This document shows, piece by piece, positions 7,483 to 16,635 of a stretch of 64,000 bases of DNA. The notes below the pieces were generated by a model. It was not told where the DNA came from and searched no databases. It worked only from the letters and a program-made list of their open reading frames with translations. The position numbers and the translations under genes were made by a program. The stretch is from Agromyces agglutinans (lineage in GTDB: Bacteria > Actinomycetota > Actinomycetes > Actinomycetales > Microbacteriaceae), in contig NZ_WJIF01000003.1 of NCBI RefSeq assembly GCF_009647605.1, forward strand, positions 409,988 to 473,987, given 5' to 3'. Positions within the stretch are counted from its first letter, which is position 1; every line of letters starts with the position of its first letter.

Positions 7483-9462
7483 CTACCAGATCGTCACCCG
7501 CTCGGCCGGGTCGAGCCAGAGCGCGTCGTCGGCAGTCACTCCGAAGCCAGTGTAGAACTCGTCGATGTTGCGGACGATCTGGTTGCAGCGGAACTCGTTC
7601 GGCGAGTGCGGGTCGATCGCGAGCAGGCGCACGACCTCTTCGTCGCGGCCCTTCTGCTGCCACGCCTGCGCCCACGAGAGGAAGAAGCGCTCGGCTCCCG
7701 TCATCCCGTCGATCACCGGCGGCTCCTCACCGCCGAGGGAGATCAGGTAGCCCTTCCAGGCGATGGCGAGGCCGCCGAGGTCGCCGATGTTCTCGCCGAT
7801 CGTGAGGGCGCCGTTCACGTGGTGTTCGCCGTCGCCGTCGAGTTGGGCGGGCACGAGCGAGTCGTACTGGTCGATGAGGGCCTTCGTGCGCTCCTCGAAC
7901 GCGGCGCGGTCGGCCTCGGTCCACCAGTCCGTGAGGCGGCCGTCGCCGTCGTACTTCGAGCCCTGGTCGTCGAAGCCGTGGCCGATCTCGTGCCCGATGA
8001 CGGCGCCGATCGCCCCGTAGTTCGCGGCGGCGTCGCGCGACTCGTCGAAGAAGGGGAACTGCAGGATCGCCGCGGGGAACACGATCTCGTTGAACCCGGG
8101 GTTGTAGTACGCGTTGATGGTCTGCGGCGTCATGAACCACTCGTCGCGGTCGAGCGGCTTGCCGATCTTGCCGAGCTCGCGGTTGAACTCGAACTCGGCG
8201 GTCGCCCGGACGTTGCCGACCAGGTCGGCGGCGTCGACCTCGAGCGACGAGTAGTCGCGCCACTTCACCGGGTAGCCGATCTTCGGGGTGAACTTCGCGA
8301 GCTTCTCGAGGGCGCGCTCGCGGGTGGCCTCGCCCATCCAGTCGAGCGTCGAGATCGACTGCCGGTACGCCTCGACGAGGTTCGCGACGAGATCGTCCAT
8401 CGCGACCTTCGCGGCCGGCGGGAAGTGCCGCTCGACGTAGATGCGCCCGACCGCCTCGCCGAGCGCACCCTCGACGAGCGAGACGCCGCGCTTCCACCGC
8501 TCGCGCATCTGCGGGGTGCCGGTGAGCGTGCGCCCGTAGAAGTCGAAGTTGGCCTCGACGAAGTCGTTCGACAGGTACGCCGCGTTCGAGCGGATCACCT
8601 GCCAGGCGAGCCAGTCGCGCCACGCGGGCAGTCGATCGTCGACGAACAGCTCGCCGAGGCCCTCGACGAACGAGGGCTGCCGCACGACGACCTCGTCGAA
8701 CGCGCCGGCCGGGATCCCGAGCGCGTCGCGCCAGAGGCCGAGGTCGGCATCGGCACGGGATGCCGCGGCGACGACCTCGGCCCAATCGGTGAGGTTGTAC
8801 GTCTTCTCGCTGTCGCGCGACTCGACGTTGGTCCAGTGCGCGGCCGCGATGCGGGTCTCGAGCTCGAACACGCGGGCGGCGCGCTCGGCCGGCTGGTCGA
8901 GGCCGGCCAGCCCGAACATCCGCTCGAGGTGCGCGAGGTAGGCGTCGCGGATCGCGGCGAACCGCTCCTCGCGGAAGTAGCTCTCGTCGGGCAGGCCGAT
9001 GCCACCCTGCTCGACGAAGACGAGGTAGCGCTCGGGGTCGCCGGGGTCGTTGTCCACGAACAGCTGCACGAAGCCCGCGACGTTCTGTCGCTCGAGGCGG
9101 CCGATCGTCTCGAGCAGCTGCGGCACCGAGCGCACGAGCGAGGCCTCGAGCAGCTGTGGGGCGATCGGGGTGGCGCCGAGCATCTCGGCGCGCTCCTCGT
9201 CCATGAAGCTCGCGTACAGGTCGCCGACCTTCCGCGCCTCGGTGCCGGGCTCCGCCTGCTGCGACTCGACGATGATGTCGCGCACGGCCCGCTCGGCCTC
9301 TTCGTGCAGCAGGATGAAGGATCCGTAGCGCGCCTTGTCGGCCGGGATCTCGGTCCGGTCGATCCACTTGCCGTTGACGTGCCGGTAGAGGTCGTCCTGC
9401 GGACGCACCTCCGGATCCAGTTCGTCGAGCGCGATGCCGGAGGTGAGCGAGACGTCGGTCAT
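7483..9462 (-). CDS. M13 family zinc metallopeptidase (PepO-like)
   Basis: Predicted neprilysin-type endopeptidase of 659 aa, the normal bacterial length. Visible motifs are NAYY (450-453), the zinc motif HEIGH (491-495) and ENIGDLGGL (557-565), which supplies the third zinc ligand Glu557 and Asp561. The C-terminal substrate-binding CxxW box is replaced by RCNQ/VRNIDEF-type sequence (FRCNQIVRNIDEFY), typical of the family. No signal peptide or membrane anchor is present, so it acts in the cytosol. The ATG is preceded by TAGGCT and a 6-nt gap. It is the first gene of a pair with the beta-lactamase-fold gene. Confidence 0.95.
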   Translation of the reverse strand: MTDVSLTSGIALDELDPEVRPQDDLYRHVNGKWIDRTEIPADKARYGSFILLHEEAERAVRDIIVESQQAEPGTEARKVGDLYASFMDEERAEMLGATPIAPQLLEASLVRSVPQLLETIGRLERQNVAGFVQLFVDNDPGDPERYLVFVEQGGIGLPDESYFREERFAAIRDAYLAHLERMFGLAGLDQPAERAARVFELETRIAAAHWTNVESRDSEKTYNLTDWAEVVAAASRADADLGLWRDALGIPAGAFDEVVVRQPSFVEGLGELFVDDRLPAWRDWLAWQVIRSNAAYLSNDFVEANFDFYGRTLTGTPQMRERWKRGVSLVEGALGEAVGRIYVERHFPPAAKVAMDDLVANLVEAYRQSISTLDWMGEATRERALEKLAKFTPKIGYPVKWRDYSSLEVDAADLVGNVRATAEFEFNRELGKIGKPLDRDEWFMTPQTINAYYNPGFNEIVFPAAILQFPFFDESRDAAANYGAIGAVIGHEIGHGFDDQGSKYDGDGRLTDWWTEADRAAFEERTKALIDQYDSLVPAQLDGDGEHHVNGALTIGENIGDLGGLAIAWKGYLISLGGEEPPVIDGMTGAERFFLSWAQAWQQKGRDEEVVRLLAIDPHSPNEFRCNQIVRNIDEFYTGFGVTADDALWLDPAERVTIW

Positions 9463-9468
9463 CGCTCC

Positions 9469-9474
9469 AGCCTA
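9469..9474 (-). promoter_or_regulatory. Leaderless -10 box for M13 peptidase
   Basis: On the minus strand: TAGGCT, 6 nt (ggagcg), ATG at 9462. Confidence 0.55.
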
Positions 9475-9547
9475 TGACGCACCGCGGCCCCCTGAGACGG
9501 CCCCGGCGCGAGGTTCACAGCAACCTGACGGCATCGGATGCTCCGCC

Positions 9548-9553
9548 TAGGCT
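9548..9553 (+). promoter_or_regulatory. Leaderless -10 box before an ATC start
   Basis: TAGGCT followed by 6 nt (cggagc) and ATC at 9560. The geometry is the same as at the ATG/GTG leaderless starts in the window, which supports ATC as the initiation codon of the MATE gene. Confidence 0.5.
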
Positions 9554-9559
9554 CGGAGC

Positions 9560-10915
9560 ATCGACACGACCTCCCCTCCCCCGGCCGGGCGCGCCGTCGA
9601 CCGCGACATCCTGCGGCTCGCCGTGCCCGCGCTCGGCGCGCTCATCGCCGAGCCGCTGTTCCTGCTCGCCGACACCGCGATGGTCGGCCACCTCGGGTCG
9701 ACGCCGCTCGCGGGGCTCGGGCTCGCCAGCGCGATCCTCCAGACGATCATCGGGCTGATGGTGTTCCTCGCGTACGCGACGACGCCCGCGGTCGCGCGGC
9801 GCCTCGGCGCGGGCGACGAGCGCGGCGCCGTGTCGGCCGGCATCGACGGCCTGTGGCTCGCGCTCGTTCTCGGTGCCGTGCTCGCCGTCGCCGGTTGGCT
9901 CGCCGCACCGGTGCTCGTCGGCGTCTTCGGGGCGCCCGCCGCGGTCGCGGCCGAGGCATCCGTCTACCTGTCGATCTCGATGGCCGGACTGCCCGCGATG
10001 CTGATCGTCTTCGCGGCGACCGGGTTGCTGCGCGGGCTTCAGGACACGCGCACGCCGCTCTGGGTCGCCGGCATCGGCTTCGCCGCGAACATCGCGCTGA
10101 ACGCCGTCTTCATCTACGGCCTCGGCCTCGGGCTCGCCGGCTCCGCGCTCGGCACGGTCGTCGCGCAGTGGGCGATGGTGCTCGTCTACCTCCTCGTGAT
10201 CCGGCGGCACGCGGCCCGAGCCGGCGCCGGCTGGCGGCCGCACCGTTCGGGGCTGGCCCGCGGCGCGGCATCCGGCGGCTGGCTGTTCCTGCGCACCGCG
10301 AGCCTGCGCGCGGCGCTGCTGCTCGCGACGTGGTCGGCGACCGCGCTCGGCCCAGACGAACTCGCGGCGTACCAGGTGGTCGTCTCGCTCTACTTCACGC
10401 TCGGCTTCGCGCTCGACGCGCTCGCGATCGCCGCGCAGGCGCTCATCGGCCGTGCCCTCGGCGCCGGCGACGTCGCGACCGTGCGGGCCGTGCTGCGGCG
10501 GTGCCTGCAGTGGGGCGTCGTCTCGGGCGCGGTGCTCGGCGCCCTCGTGATCGCGACAGCGTGGGTGCTGCCGGCCGTGTTCACCTCGTCGCCCGAGGTG
10601 GCCGCGCTGCTGCCCGCGTCGCTCGTCGTGCTCGGGCTCTCGGCGCCGCTCGGCGGACTCGTCTTCGTGCTCGACGGCGTGCTCATCGGCGCGGGCGACG
10701 TGCGATACCTCGCGTGGACGGGAATCGCGAACGTCGCCGTCTACGCGCCGATCGCGGTCGGGGTCGTCTGGTGGTCGGCGAGCGCAGGCCCCGAGGCATC
10801 CGTCTCGCTCGCGCTCGTGACCGCCGCCTTCGTCATCGCGTACCTCGCGGCGCGTGCGGTCACCCTCTCGCTCCGCGCCCGCGGATCGACGTGGATGGTG
10901 ACCGGCACGGTGTGA
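9560..10915 (+). CDS. MATE family efflux protein (DinF-like)
   Basis: Predicted Na+ or H+-coupled multidrug/cation exporter, about 451 aa, with the twelve hydrophobic segments of the MATE fold and the ADTAMVGHLG signature of the first repeat. The start is odd. The first canonical start codon is GTG at 9623, but the conserved residues DRDILRLAVPA begin before it, and the frame is closed by TAG at 9548. Between them no ATG, GTG or TTG exists. ATC at 9560, 6 nt after a TAGGCT box, fits a leaderless non-canonical start and restores the family N-terminus. If ATC is wrong the protein begins at 9623 (430 aa). Confidence 0.88.
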   Translation: MDTTSPPPAGRAVDRDILRLAVPALGALIAEPLFLLADTAMVGHLGSTPLAGLGLASAILQTIIGLMVFLAYATTPAVARRLGAGDERGAVSAGIDGLWLALVLGAVLAVAGWLAAPVLVGVFGAPAAVAAEASVYLSISMAGLPAMLIVFAATGLLRGLQDTRTPLWVAGIGFAANIALNAVFIYGLGLGLAGSALGTVVAQWAMVLVYLLVIRRHAARAGAGWRPHRSGLARGAASGGWLFLRTASLRAALLLATWSATALGPDELAAYQVVVSLYFTLGFALDALAIAAQALIGRALGAGDVATVRAVLRRCLQWGVVSGAVLGALVIATAWVLPAVFTSSPEVAALLPASLVVLGLSAPLGGLVFVLDGVLIGAGDVRYLAWTGIANVAVYAPIAVGVVWWSASAGPEASVSLALVTAAFVIAYLAARAVTLSLRARGSTWMVTGTV

Positions 10916-10952
10916 CCCGGCGGCGGCGCGGCCTCAGCCCGGGTCGGGCAGT

Positions 10953-12014
10953 TCAGCCCAGTCGGGCGGTCGTGTCGCCGATGTGCAGGGTGCTCGTGAA
11001 CGCCACCGATTCGGGCTGCTCGCCGGCGAGGAGGCGCACGACGGCCTCACCTGCGGCGCGGCCCTTCGCCGCCGACGGCTGGTCGAGCGTGGTCAGGTCG
11101 TGCTGCAGGCCGTCGACGCGGATGCCGTCGAACCCGATGACGCTGAGCTCGCCGGGGACGTCGATCCCGAGCTCCTCGGCGGCGCCGATGACGCCGGCCG
11201 CGAGCAGGTCGGACTGCGCGATGATCGCCGTCGGCCGGTCGGCCGGATCGACGTCGAGCAGCGTGAAGCCCGCGATGCGGCCCTCCTCGATGGAGCTGGC
11301 CGCGGTCTCGACCGCGGGGGCATCCGGATAGATCTCGCGCGCGCCCGCCAACCGCTCGAGCGTGACGACGTTGGTCGCGGCGGCCACCTGCTCGTCGCTC
11401 ACCGCGCCGCGCCGTCGCACCGTGTCGAACGGCAGTGCCACGACGGCGACGTCGCGGTGGCCGAGCTCGCGCAGGTACTCGGCGCCGCGCCGGGTCGCCT
11501 CGTGGTTGTCGATCGTGATGCGCGGCAGGCCCTCGCCGACCTCGCACTCGATGCCCACGATCGGGATGCCCCGCGCCTGGAGCGCCTCGATCGAACGGCT
11601 GCTGCGCAGGCCGCACCAGAGCAGCACGACCGCGTCGACGGGCGCCGACTCGATCGTCAGCGTCGACTCGCCCTCACCGAGGTCGGGCAGCAGCAGCAGG
11701 CCCGCACCGAGCGGCGCGATGCCGTCGGCGATGCCGTCGAGCGTGCGGATCTTCACGGGATCGAGGAAGGCCGCGCGCACGCGCTCCTCGAGCACGACGC
11801 CGACGATGCCCGAGCGGCCCCGGCGCAGCGATCGGGCGCGCGGATCGGGGCCGGCGTAGCCGAGTTCGGCCGCCGCGGCGAGCACGCGCTCCTTCGTGGC
11901 ATCCGAGACGGGGCCCGAGCCGCTGAAGGCGAGCGAGGCCGTCGACGCGGAGACGCCGGCCTTCGCGGCGACGTCGGCGAGGGTCGGATGCCTCGGCGCA
12001 GGGTCGTTGGGCAT
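10953..12014 (-). CDS. LacI family transcriptional regulator
   Basis: A 353-aa repressor-type regulator. The N-terminal helix-turn-helix reads TLADVAAKAGVSASTASLAFSG, then a hinge and a periplasmic-binding-protein-like sugar sensor domain to the C-terminus. ATG at 12014 is chosen because the HTH begins within 15 residues and AGGAG lies 9 nt upstream. A palindrome CTCGAATCGATTCGAG (12080-12095) lies just upstream of a TATGAT -10 box (12064-12069), suggesting autoregulation. The same palindrome occurs twice at the MFS permease promoter near 22.57 kb, so that transporter is a likely target. The effector sugar is unknown. Confidence 0.9.
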   Translation of the reverse strand: MPNDPAPRHPTLADVAAKAGVSASTASLAFSGSGPVSDATKERVLAAAAELGYAGPDPRARSLRRGRSGIVGVVLEERVRAAFLDPVKIRTLDGIADGIAPLGAGLLLLPDLGEGESTLTIESAPVDAVVLLWCGLRSSRSIEALQARGIPIVGIECEVGEGLPRITIDNHEATRRGAEYLRELGHRDVAVVALPFDTVRRRGAVSDEQVAAATNVVTLERLAGAREIYPDAPAVETAASSIEEGRIAGFTLLDVDPADRPTAIIAQSDLLAAGVIGAAEELGIDVPGELSVIGFDGIRVDGLQHDLTTLDQPSAAKGRAAGEAVVRLLAGEQPESVAFTSTLHIGDTTARLG

Positions 12015-12063
12015 GTACTCGCGCTCCTGGGACGGGAACCGTCGGCGTGCGCCGACAGGCCCG

Positions 12064-12095
12064 ATCATAGGCCATCGACCTCGAATCGATTCGAG
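12064..12095 (-). promoter_or_regulatory. Promoter and operator of LacI gene
   Basis: On the minus strand a perfect 16-bp palindrome CTCGAATCGATTCGAG (12080-12095), with the central CG usual for LacI operators, is followed 10 bp later by TATGAT (12064-12069). The palindrome overlaps the -35 region. The same TCGAATCGATTCGA core recurs at 22559-22572 and 22574-22587. Confidence 0.65.
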
Positions 12096-12165
12096 AGGCC
12101 GCGGGCGACCCGGTGGCGCGGCCTGCCGGCGCCCGCCGACGACCGCCGGACGACCGCGCACTCAA

Positions 12166-12171
12166 TAGGCT
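12166..12171 (+). promoter_or_regulatory. Leaderless -10 box for SDR gene
   Basis: TAGGCT, 7-nt spacer, ATG at 12179; no Shine-Dalgarno. Confidence 0.55.
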
Positions 12172-12178
12172 GAGCGAC

Positions 12179-12943
12179 ATGCCCAGGACCGCACTGATCA
12201 CCGGCGCAAGCTCCGGACTCGGCGTCGAGTTCGCCCGCCACCTCGCCGCCACCGGAGCCGACCTCGTGCTCGTGGCGCGCGACCGGGCCGCGCTCGAGCA
12301 GGTGGCCGCCGACCTCCGCCGTCGCTACGAGGTGCAGGTCGAGGTGCTGCCCGCCGACCTGTTGAAGCGGCGCCACCTCGCCCGGGTCGTCGACCGCGTC
12401 GGCGACCGCGAGCAGCCCATCGACCTGCTCGTGAACAACGCCGGGTTCGGGCTCCCGCTCGACTTCGCGCGCAACGACATCGAGGACGAGGCACGGCACC
12501 TGGCGCTGCACGTCGAGGTGCCGATGCGGCTCAGCCACGCGGCGCTCGGGCAGATGCTGCCGCGCGGGCGCGGGCGCATCGTCAACGTGGCATCGGTGGC
12601 GGGATTCATCCCGCGATCGACCTACGGCGCCTGCAAGGGATGGCTCATCTCGTTCAGCCGCTGGGCGAACGGCGAGTACGGGCCGCGCGGCGTGACGACG
12701 ACCGCGATCTGCCCGGGCTTCACGCACACCGACTTCCACGCGCGCATGGGGCTCGCGCGCGGCGAGGAGGGCATCGCGCCGTGGATGTGGCTCGACGCGC
12801 GCACCGTCGTCGCCGAGGGCCTGCGCGATGCGGCGCGCGGCAAGGCGGTGTCGGTGCCGTCGCTGCGCTACCGGGTGCTCATGGCCCTCACCCGTCTCGC
12901 GCCGCCGTCGGTCGCGGCGCGCATGGGGCAGCGCGGGCGCTGA
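12179..12943 (+). CDS. SDR family NAD(P)-dependent oxidoreductase
   Basis: A 254-aa classical short-chain dehydrogenase. It shows the TGASSGLG cofactor motif (residues 8-15), NNAG, the catalytic Ser in NVASVAGF and the Y-x-x-x-K pair (YGACK). ARD after beta-2 suggests NADP(H) preference. The substrate is not deducible; the sequence resembles the DltE/YqjQ-like group of general SDRs. It lies between two minus-strand genes and is divergent from the LacI gene, with the TCGAATCGATTCGA palindrome in the shared intergenic region, so it might also be under that regulator. Confidence 0.88.
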   Translation: MPRTALITGASSGLGVEFARHLAATGADLVLVARDRAALEQVAADLRRRYEVQVEVLPADLLKRRHLARVVDRVGDREQPIDLLVNNAGFGLPLDFARNDIEDEARHLALHVEVPMRLSHAALGQMLPRGRGRIVNVASVAGFIPRSTYGACKGWLISFSRWANGEYGPRGVTTTAICPGFTHTDFHARMGLARGEEGIAPWMWLDARTVVAEGLRDAARGKAVSVPSLRYRVLMALTRLAPPSVAARMGQRGR

Positions 12944-12953
12944 CCCCGACCGT

Positions 12954-13008
12954 GATGTCGCGCGAAGTGCGGTGAACACGAGTGAATGGCCGCATTTTGC
13001 GCGACATC
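12954..13008. terminator. Bidirectional terminator hairpin between SDR and kbl
   Basis: Two 19-nt arms (12954-12972 and 12990-13008) pair perfectly apart from two G.U wobbles, around a 17-nt loop. The hairpin sits exactly between two convergent genes, and one arm contains TTTT (12995-12998). A shared terminator is the simplest reading. Confidence 0.75.
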
Positions 13009-13025
13009 AACGCTCCCGGGCGGCG

Positions 13026-14231
13026 CTACTCGACCGACGGGGCGACCTCGGCGCGGGCGTCGGTGAACGCGGCGACGCATCGGCGGATCTCGTCCTCGGA
13101 GTGCGCGGCCGAGAGCTGCACGCGGATCCGCGCGAGCCCCTTCGGCACCACCGGGTACGAGAACGCCGTCACGTACACGCCGCGACGCTGCAACGCGTCG
13201 GCGATGCGCGCGGTGAGCGCGGCGTCGCCGAACATGACCGGCACGATCGCGTGCTCGCCGGGCAGCAGCTCGAATCCCGCGGCATCCATCAACCCGCGGA
13301 ACAGCGCCGCGTTCGCCGTCAGGCGTTCGCGCAGCTCGCCCGACTCGGCGACGAGCGAGAGCGCCTGCAGCGTGCCCGCGACGATCGACGGCGCGAGCGT
13401 GTTCGAGAACAGGTAGGGCCGGGCGCGCTGGCGCAGCAGGTCGACGATCTCCTGGCGCGCGGCGACGTATCCGCCCGAGGCCCCGCCGAGCGCCTTGCCG
13501 AAGGTGCCGGTCGTGATGTCGACCCGCCCCTCGACGCCGCAGTGCTCGGGCGTGCCCCGGCCGTTCGCGCCGACGAAGCCGACGGCGTGCGAGTCGTCGA
13601 CGAACACGAGGGCGTCGTAGCGGTCGGCGAGGTCGCAGATCTCGCGCAGCGGCGCGAGGTAGCCGTCCATCGAGAACACGCCGTCGGTCACGATCACGCG
13701 GCGACGGGCATCGGATGCCTCGGCGAGCTTCGCCTCGAGGTCGGCCAGGTCGCGGTTGCGGTACCGATACCGGCGCGCCTTCGAGAGCCGGATGCCGTCG
13801 ATGATCGACGCGTGGTTCAGCTCGTCGGAGATGATCGCGTCATCCGCGCCGAACAACACCTCGAAGACGCCGCCGTTCGCATCGAAGCACGATGAGAACA
13901 GGATCGAATCGTCGTAGCCGAGGAAGTCGGCGACCCGGCGCTCGAGCTCGAGGTGCTGGGTCTGCGTGCCGCAGATGAAGCGCACGCTCGCGAGGCCGTA
14001 GCCCCACTCGTCGAGCCCGCGATGCGCCGCGGCGACGATGCGCGGGTCGTCGGCGAGCCCCAGGTAGTTGTTGGCGCAGAAGTTCAGCACGCGCTGCGTC
14101 TCGCCATCGGCGCCCGCGACCTCGACCTCCGAGGACTGCGGGCCGGCGATGCCGCGCTCGCGCTTGGTCAGCCCCGCCGCCTCGATCTCGTCGAGCTCGG
14201 CGCGCAGCTGCTGCTTCACGGTTCCGTACAT
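13026..14231 (-). CDS. kbl: Glycine C-acetyltransferase (2-amino-3-ketobutyrate CoA ligase)
   Basis: PLP-dependent enzyme splitting 2-amino-3-ketobutyrate with CoA into glycine and acetyl-CoA, the second step of threonine breakdown. It is 401 aa, the usual length. NNYLGLA near the N-terminus, [10 protein letters not shown] (212-221) and the PLP-lysine motif GTFGKALGG (Lys246) identify the alpha-oxoamine synthase family; genomic pairing with tdh selects kbl over bioF or hemA-type members. The ATG at 14231 lies 2 bp after the tdh stop, so the two are co-transcribed and probably translationally coupled. Confidence 0.96.
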   Translation of the reverse strand: MYGTVKQQLRAELDEIEAAGLTKRERGIAGPQSSEVEVAGADGETQRVLNFCANNYLGLADDPRIVAAAHRGLDEWGYGLASVRFICGTQTQHLELERRVADFLGYDDSILFSSCFDANGGVFEVLFGADDAIISDELNHASIIDGIRLSKARRYRYRNRDLADLEAKLAEASDARRRVIVTDGVFSMDGYLAPLREICDLADRYDALVFVDDSHAVGFVGANGRGTPEHCGVEGRVDITTGTFGKALGGASGGYVAARQEIVDLLRQRARPYLFSNTLAPSIVAGTLQALSLVAESGELRERLTANAALFRGLMDAAGFELLPGEHAIVPVMFGDAALTARIADALQRRGVYVTAFSYPVVPKGLARIRVQLSAAHSEDEIRRCVAAFTDARAEVAPSVE

Positions 14232-14233
14232 GG

Positions 14234-15277
14234 CTAGACCTCCGTCCAGTCGAGGATGACCTTGCCGACCCCGCCCGATTCGGCGGCGTCGAAGCCGGCG
14301 CGCCATTCGCGCGCCGGGAAGCGGTCGGAGATGATCGACGCGACCCGCTCGCGCAGCACGTCGCCGGTCTGCAGCATCGCCGACATCGAGTTCCACGTCT
14401 CGAACATCTCGCGGCCGTAGACACCCTTGAGCGTCAGCATGTGGGTGACGACCTTGCCCCAGTCGATCGCGAACGGCTCGCTCGGCAGGCCGAGCAGCGC
14501 GATGCGCCCGCCGTGGTTCATGTTGTCGATCATCTGCGGCAGCGCGGCCGGGGCGCCCGACATCTCGAAGCCGACATCGAAGCCCTCGCGCATGCCGAGG
14601 CGGCGCTGCACCTCGTGCAGGTCTTCGGCGCGCACGTCGACCGCGGCGTCGGCACCCATGCGCTCGGCGAGCGCGAGGCGCGTGGGCGAGACATCCGTCG
14701 CGACGACGAACCTGGCGCCGACGTGCCGCGCAACGGCGATCGACATCAGGCCGATAGGCCCGCAGCCGGTGACCAGCACGTCTTCGCCGACCACCGAGAA
14801 CGAGAGCGCCGTGTGCACGGCGTTGCCGAACGGGTCGAAGATCGCGGCGACCTCGGGGTCGACCGGCGCGTGGTGCACCCAGACGTTCTCGCCGGGGAGC
14901 ACGACGTACTCGGCGAACGCGCCGTCGCGGTGCAGGCCGAGGCCGAGGGTGCGGATGCACATCTGGCGGCGGCCGGCACGGCAGTTGCGGCACATACCGC
15001 ACACGATGTGGCCCTCGCCCGAGACCAGGTCGCCGACCTCGATGTCGTGCACGAGCGGGCCGACCTCGACCACCTCGCCCGCGAATTCGTGCCCGGCGAC
15101 GAGCGGGGCGCGGATGTTCGACGCGGCCCAGTCGTCCCACCGGCGGATGTGCAGGTCGGTGCCGCAGATGCCGGTGCGCAGCACCCGGATCTTCACGTCG
15201 GCGGGGCCGGGCTCGGGCTCCGGTCGGTCGGTGAACTCGAATCCCGCGCCGGGCGCAGGCTTGAAGAGGGCCTTCAT
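14234..15277 (-). CDS. tdh: L-threonine 3-dehydrogenase
   Basis: Zinc medium-chain dehydrogenase oxidising threonine with NAD+ to 2-amino-3-ketobutyrate. It is 347 aa. Catalytic zinc residues Cys38 (GICGTDLHI) and His63-Glu64 (AGHEFAGE) are seen, as is the structural zinc set C93-x2-C96-x2-C99-x7-C107. [12 protein letters not shown] is the Rossmann turn. It is the first gene of the tdh-kbl operon. The ATG at 15277 matches the family N-terminus ([10 protein letters not shown]). Confidence 0.96.
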   Translation of the reverse strand: MKALFKPAPGAGFEFTDRPEPEPGPADVKIRVLRTGICGTDLHIRRWDDWAASNIRAPLVAGHEFAGEVVEVGPLVHDIEVGDLVSGEGHIVCGMCRNCRAGRRQMCIRTLGLGLHRDGAFAEYVVLPGENVWVHHAPVDPEVAAIFDPFGNAVHTALSFSVVGEDVLVTGCGPIGLMSIAVARHVGARFVVATDVSPTRLALAERMGADAAVDVRAEDLHEVQRRLGMREGFDVGFEMSGAPAALPQMIDNMNHGGRIALLGLPSEPFAIDWGKVVTHMLTLKGVYGREMFETWNSMSAMLQTGDVLRERVASIISDRFPAREWRAGFDAAESGGVGKVILDWTEV

Positions 15278-15396
15278 CGATACCTCGTCGTTCGGTGCAC
15301 GAGCCGCTGGGTGCGGCGGCTCATGCGGATGGTCCGGTGGGTGCGCCGGATGACCCAGCCATCGTATCCGGGCGCGGATGGATCGTGGCGGGCGCC

Positions 15397-15450
15397 GGTC
15401 AGGCGTCGAGCGCGCGGGTCAGGCGTCGAGGGCGGGGGTCAGGCGTCGAC
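15397..15450. repeat. Three 20-bp tandem copies at the 3' end of the oxidoreductase gene
   Basis: GGTCAGGCGTCGA occurs at 15397, 15417 and 15437 with a 20-bp period. The third copy holds the stop codon and last codons of the minus-strand gene ending at 15439, so the other two look like duplications of that gene's tail. Confidence 0.75.
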
Positions 15451-16623
15451 GGATGCCGCGACCTGGCCCCGTTCGAAGTACTCGACGAGCTCGGCGTCGA
15501 GCGGCGGCACGGCGAGCGCGGAACCGTCGCCGCGCAGCGACTCGGTGGCGAGGATGCCCGCCGCGACCGCCTCGCGCGCCGCGACCGGCGAGGTCTCGGT
15601 GAGCCCCCCGTCGCGCACGAAGCGCAGGAACTCGGCGATGAGCAGCGCGTCGGCCCCCTCGTGGCCGGCGTCGGCGACCTCGGGCACGATGAAGGTCTCG
15701 TCGGCCGGCGCGGCGCCCTGGTGGCGGCGGTTCCACAGCCGCACCTCGCTGCCGGCCGTGTCGCCCAGGTTCTCGATGCGGCCCTCGGTGCCGATGACCG
15801 TGTAGTTGCGCCAGTAGTCGGGCGAGAAGTGGCACTGCTGGTACGAGGCGAGCACGCCGTTCGAGAGGTGCAGGTTCACCATCGAGACATCCTCGACGTC
15901 GATGACGGGGTGCAGGCCGGTGAGCGAGGCGGGCGGCCAGTTGTCGAGGCTGAACCAGTCGGGCATGCGCTCGCCGCTGCGGTCGCGGCGGTCGTCGATG
16001 TCGCCGTAGACGCTCAGCGAACCCATCGCCGAGACCCGGTCGGCGTAGGCGCCGGCCAGCCAGTGGATGACGTCGAGGTCGTGCGCGCCCTTCTGCAGCA
16101 GCAGGCCCGTGGTGCGCCGCCGGTCGGCGTGCCAGTCCTTGAAGTAGTAGTCGCCGCCGTTGCCGACGAAGTGGCGGCACCAGACCGCCTTCACCTCGCC
16201 GATGCGCCCATCGAGGATGAGCCGGCGCATGAGCGCCACAACCGGCATGTGCCGCATGTTGTGGCCGACGTAGAGGCGGGTGCCGGTTCGGCGCGCCGTC
16301 TCGAGCATCGCGTCGGCGTCGGCGAGGTCGATGGCGAGCGGCTTCTCGCAGAACACCGCGACCCCGGCCTGGAGGGCGGCGATCGCGATGCGGGCGTGCG
16401 TGTCGTCGGGCGTGAGCACCATGACGGCGTCGAGGCCCGACGCGAGCAGTTCGTCGAGCGAGTCCGTCACGAGCGCGTCGGGGTACTCGGCGCTCGCGGC
16501 GGCGCGGGCGTGCTCGTCGAGGTCGCACACGGCGGCGACGCGCGATCCCTCGCCGGGGCGGTGCGCCTCGTGTCGCAGGCCCGCGCGTGCGCCGAAGCCG
16601 ACGATGCCGATCTTGAGGTCCAC
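15439..16623 (-). CDS. Gfo/Idh/MocA family oxidoreductase
   Basis: A 394-aa NAD(P)-dependent sugar or polyol dehydrogenase. The N-terminal Rossmann motif is GIVGFGARAG, and the conserved EKPLA lysine segment and DLDVIHWL (His-containing) motif of the C-terminal domain are seen. It is the last gene of the ABC importer operon, 12 bp after the LacI gene, so it probably oxidises the imported sugar or its desulfated product. Start is GTG with GGAG about 8 nt upstream. The substrate is not known; family members act on inositols, glucose, and keto-sugar routes. Confidence 0.9.
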   Translation of the reverse strand: MDLKIGIVGFGARAGLRHEAHRPGEGSRVAAVCDLDEHARAAASAEYPDALVTDSLDELLASGLDAVMVLTPDDTHARIAIAALQAGVAVFCEKPLAIDLADADAMLETARRTGTRLYVGHNMRHMPVVALMRRLILDGRIGEVKAVWCRHFVGNGGDYYFKDWHADRRRTTGLLLQKGAHDLDVIHWLAGAYADRVSAMGSLSVYGDIDDRRDRSGERMPDWFSLDNWPPASLTGLHPVIDVEDVSMVNLHLSNGVLASYQQCHFSPDYWRNYTVIGTEGRIENLGDTAGSEVRLWNRRHQGAAPADETFIVPEVADAGHEGADALLIAEFLRFVRDGGLTETSPVAAREAVAAGILATESLRGDGSALAVPPLDAELVEYFERGQVAASVDA

Positions 16624-16635
16624 TGGTGGTGCTCC

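Noticed and set aside
13026-15140. A fused tdh-kbl reading frame of 704 codons
   Set aside because: The kbl ATG at 14231 follows the tdh stop by 2 bp. The longer frame reads through tdh in the wrong frame.
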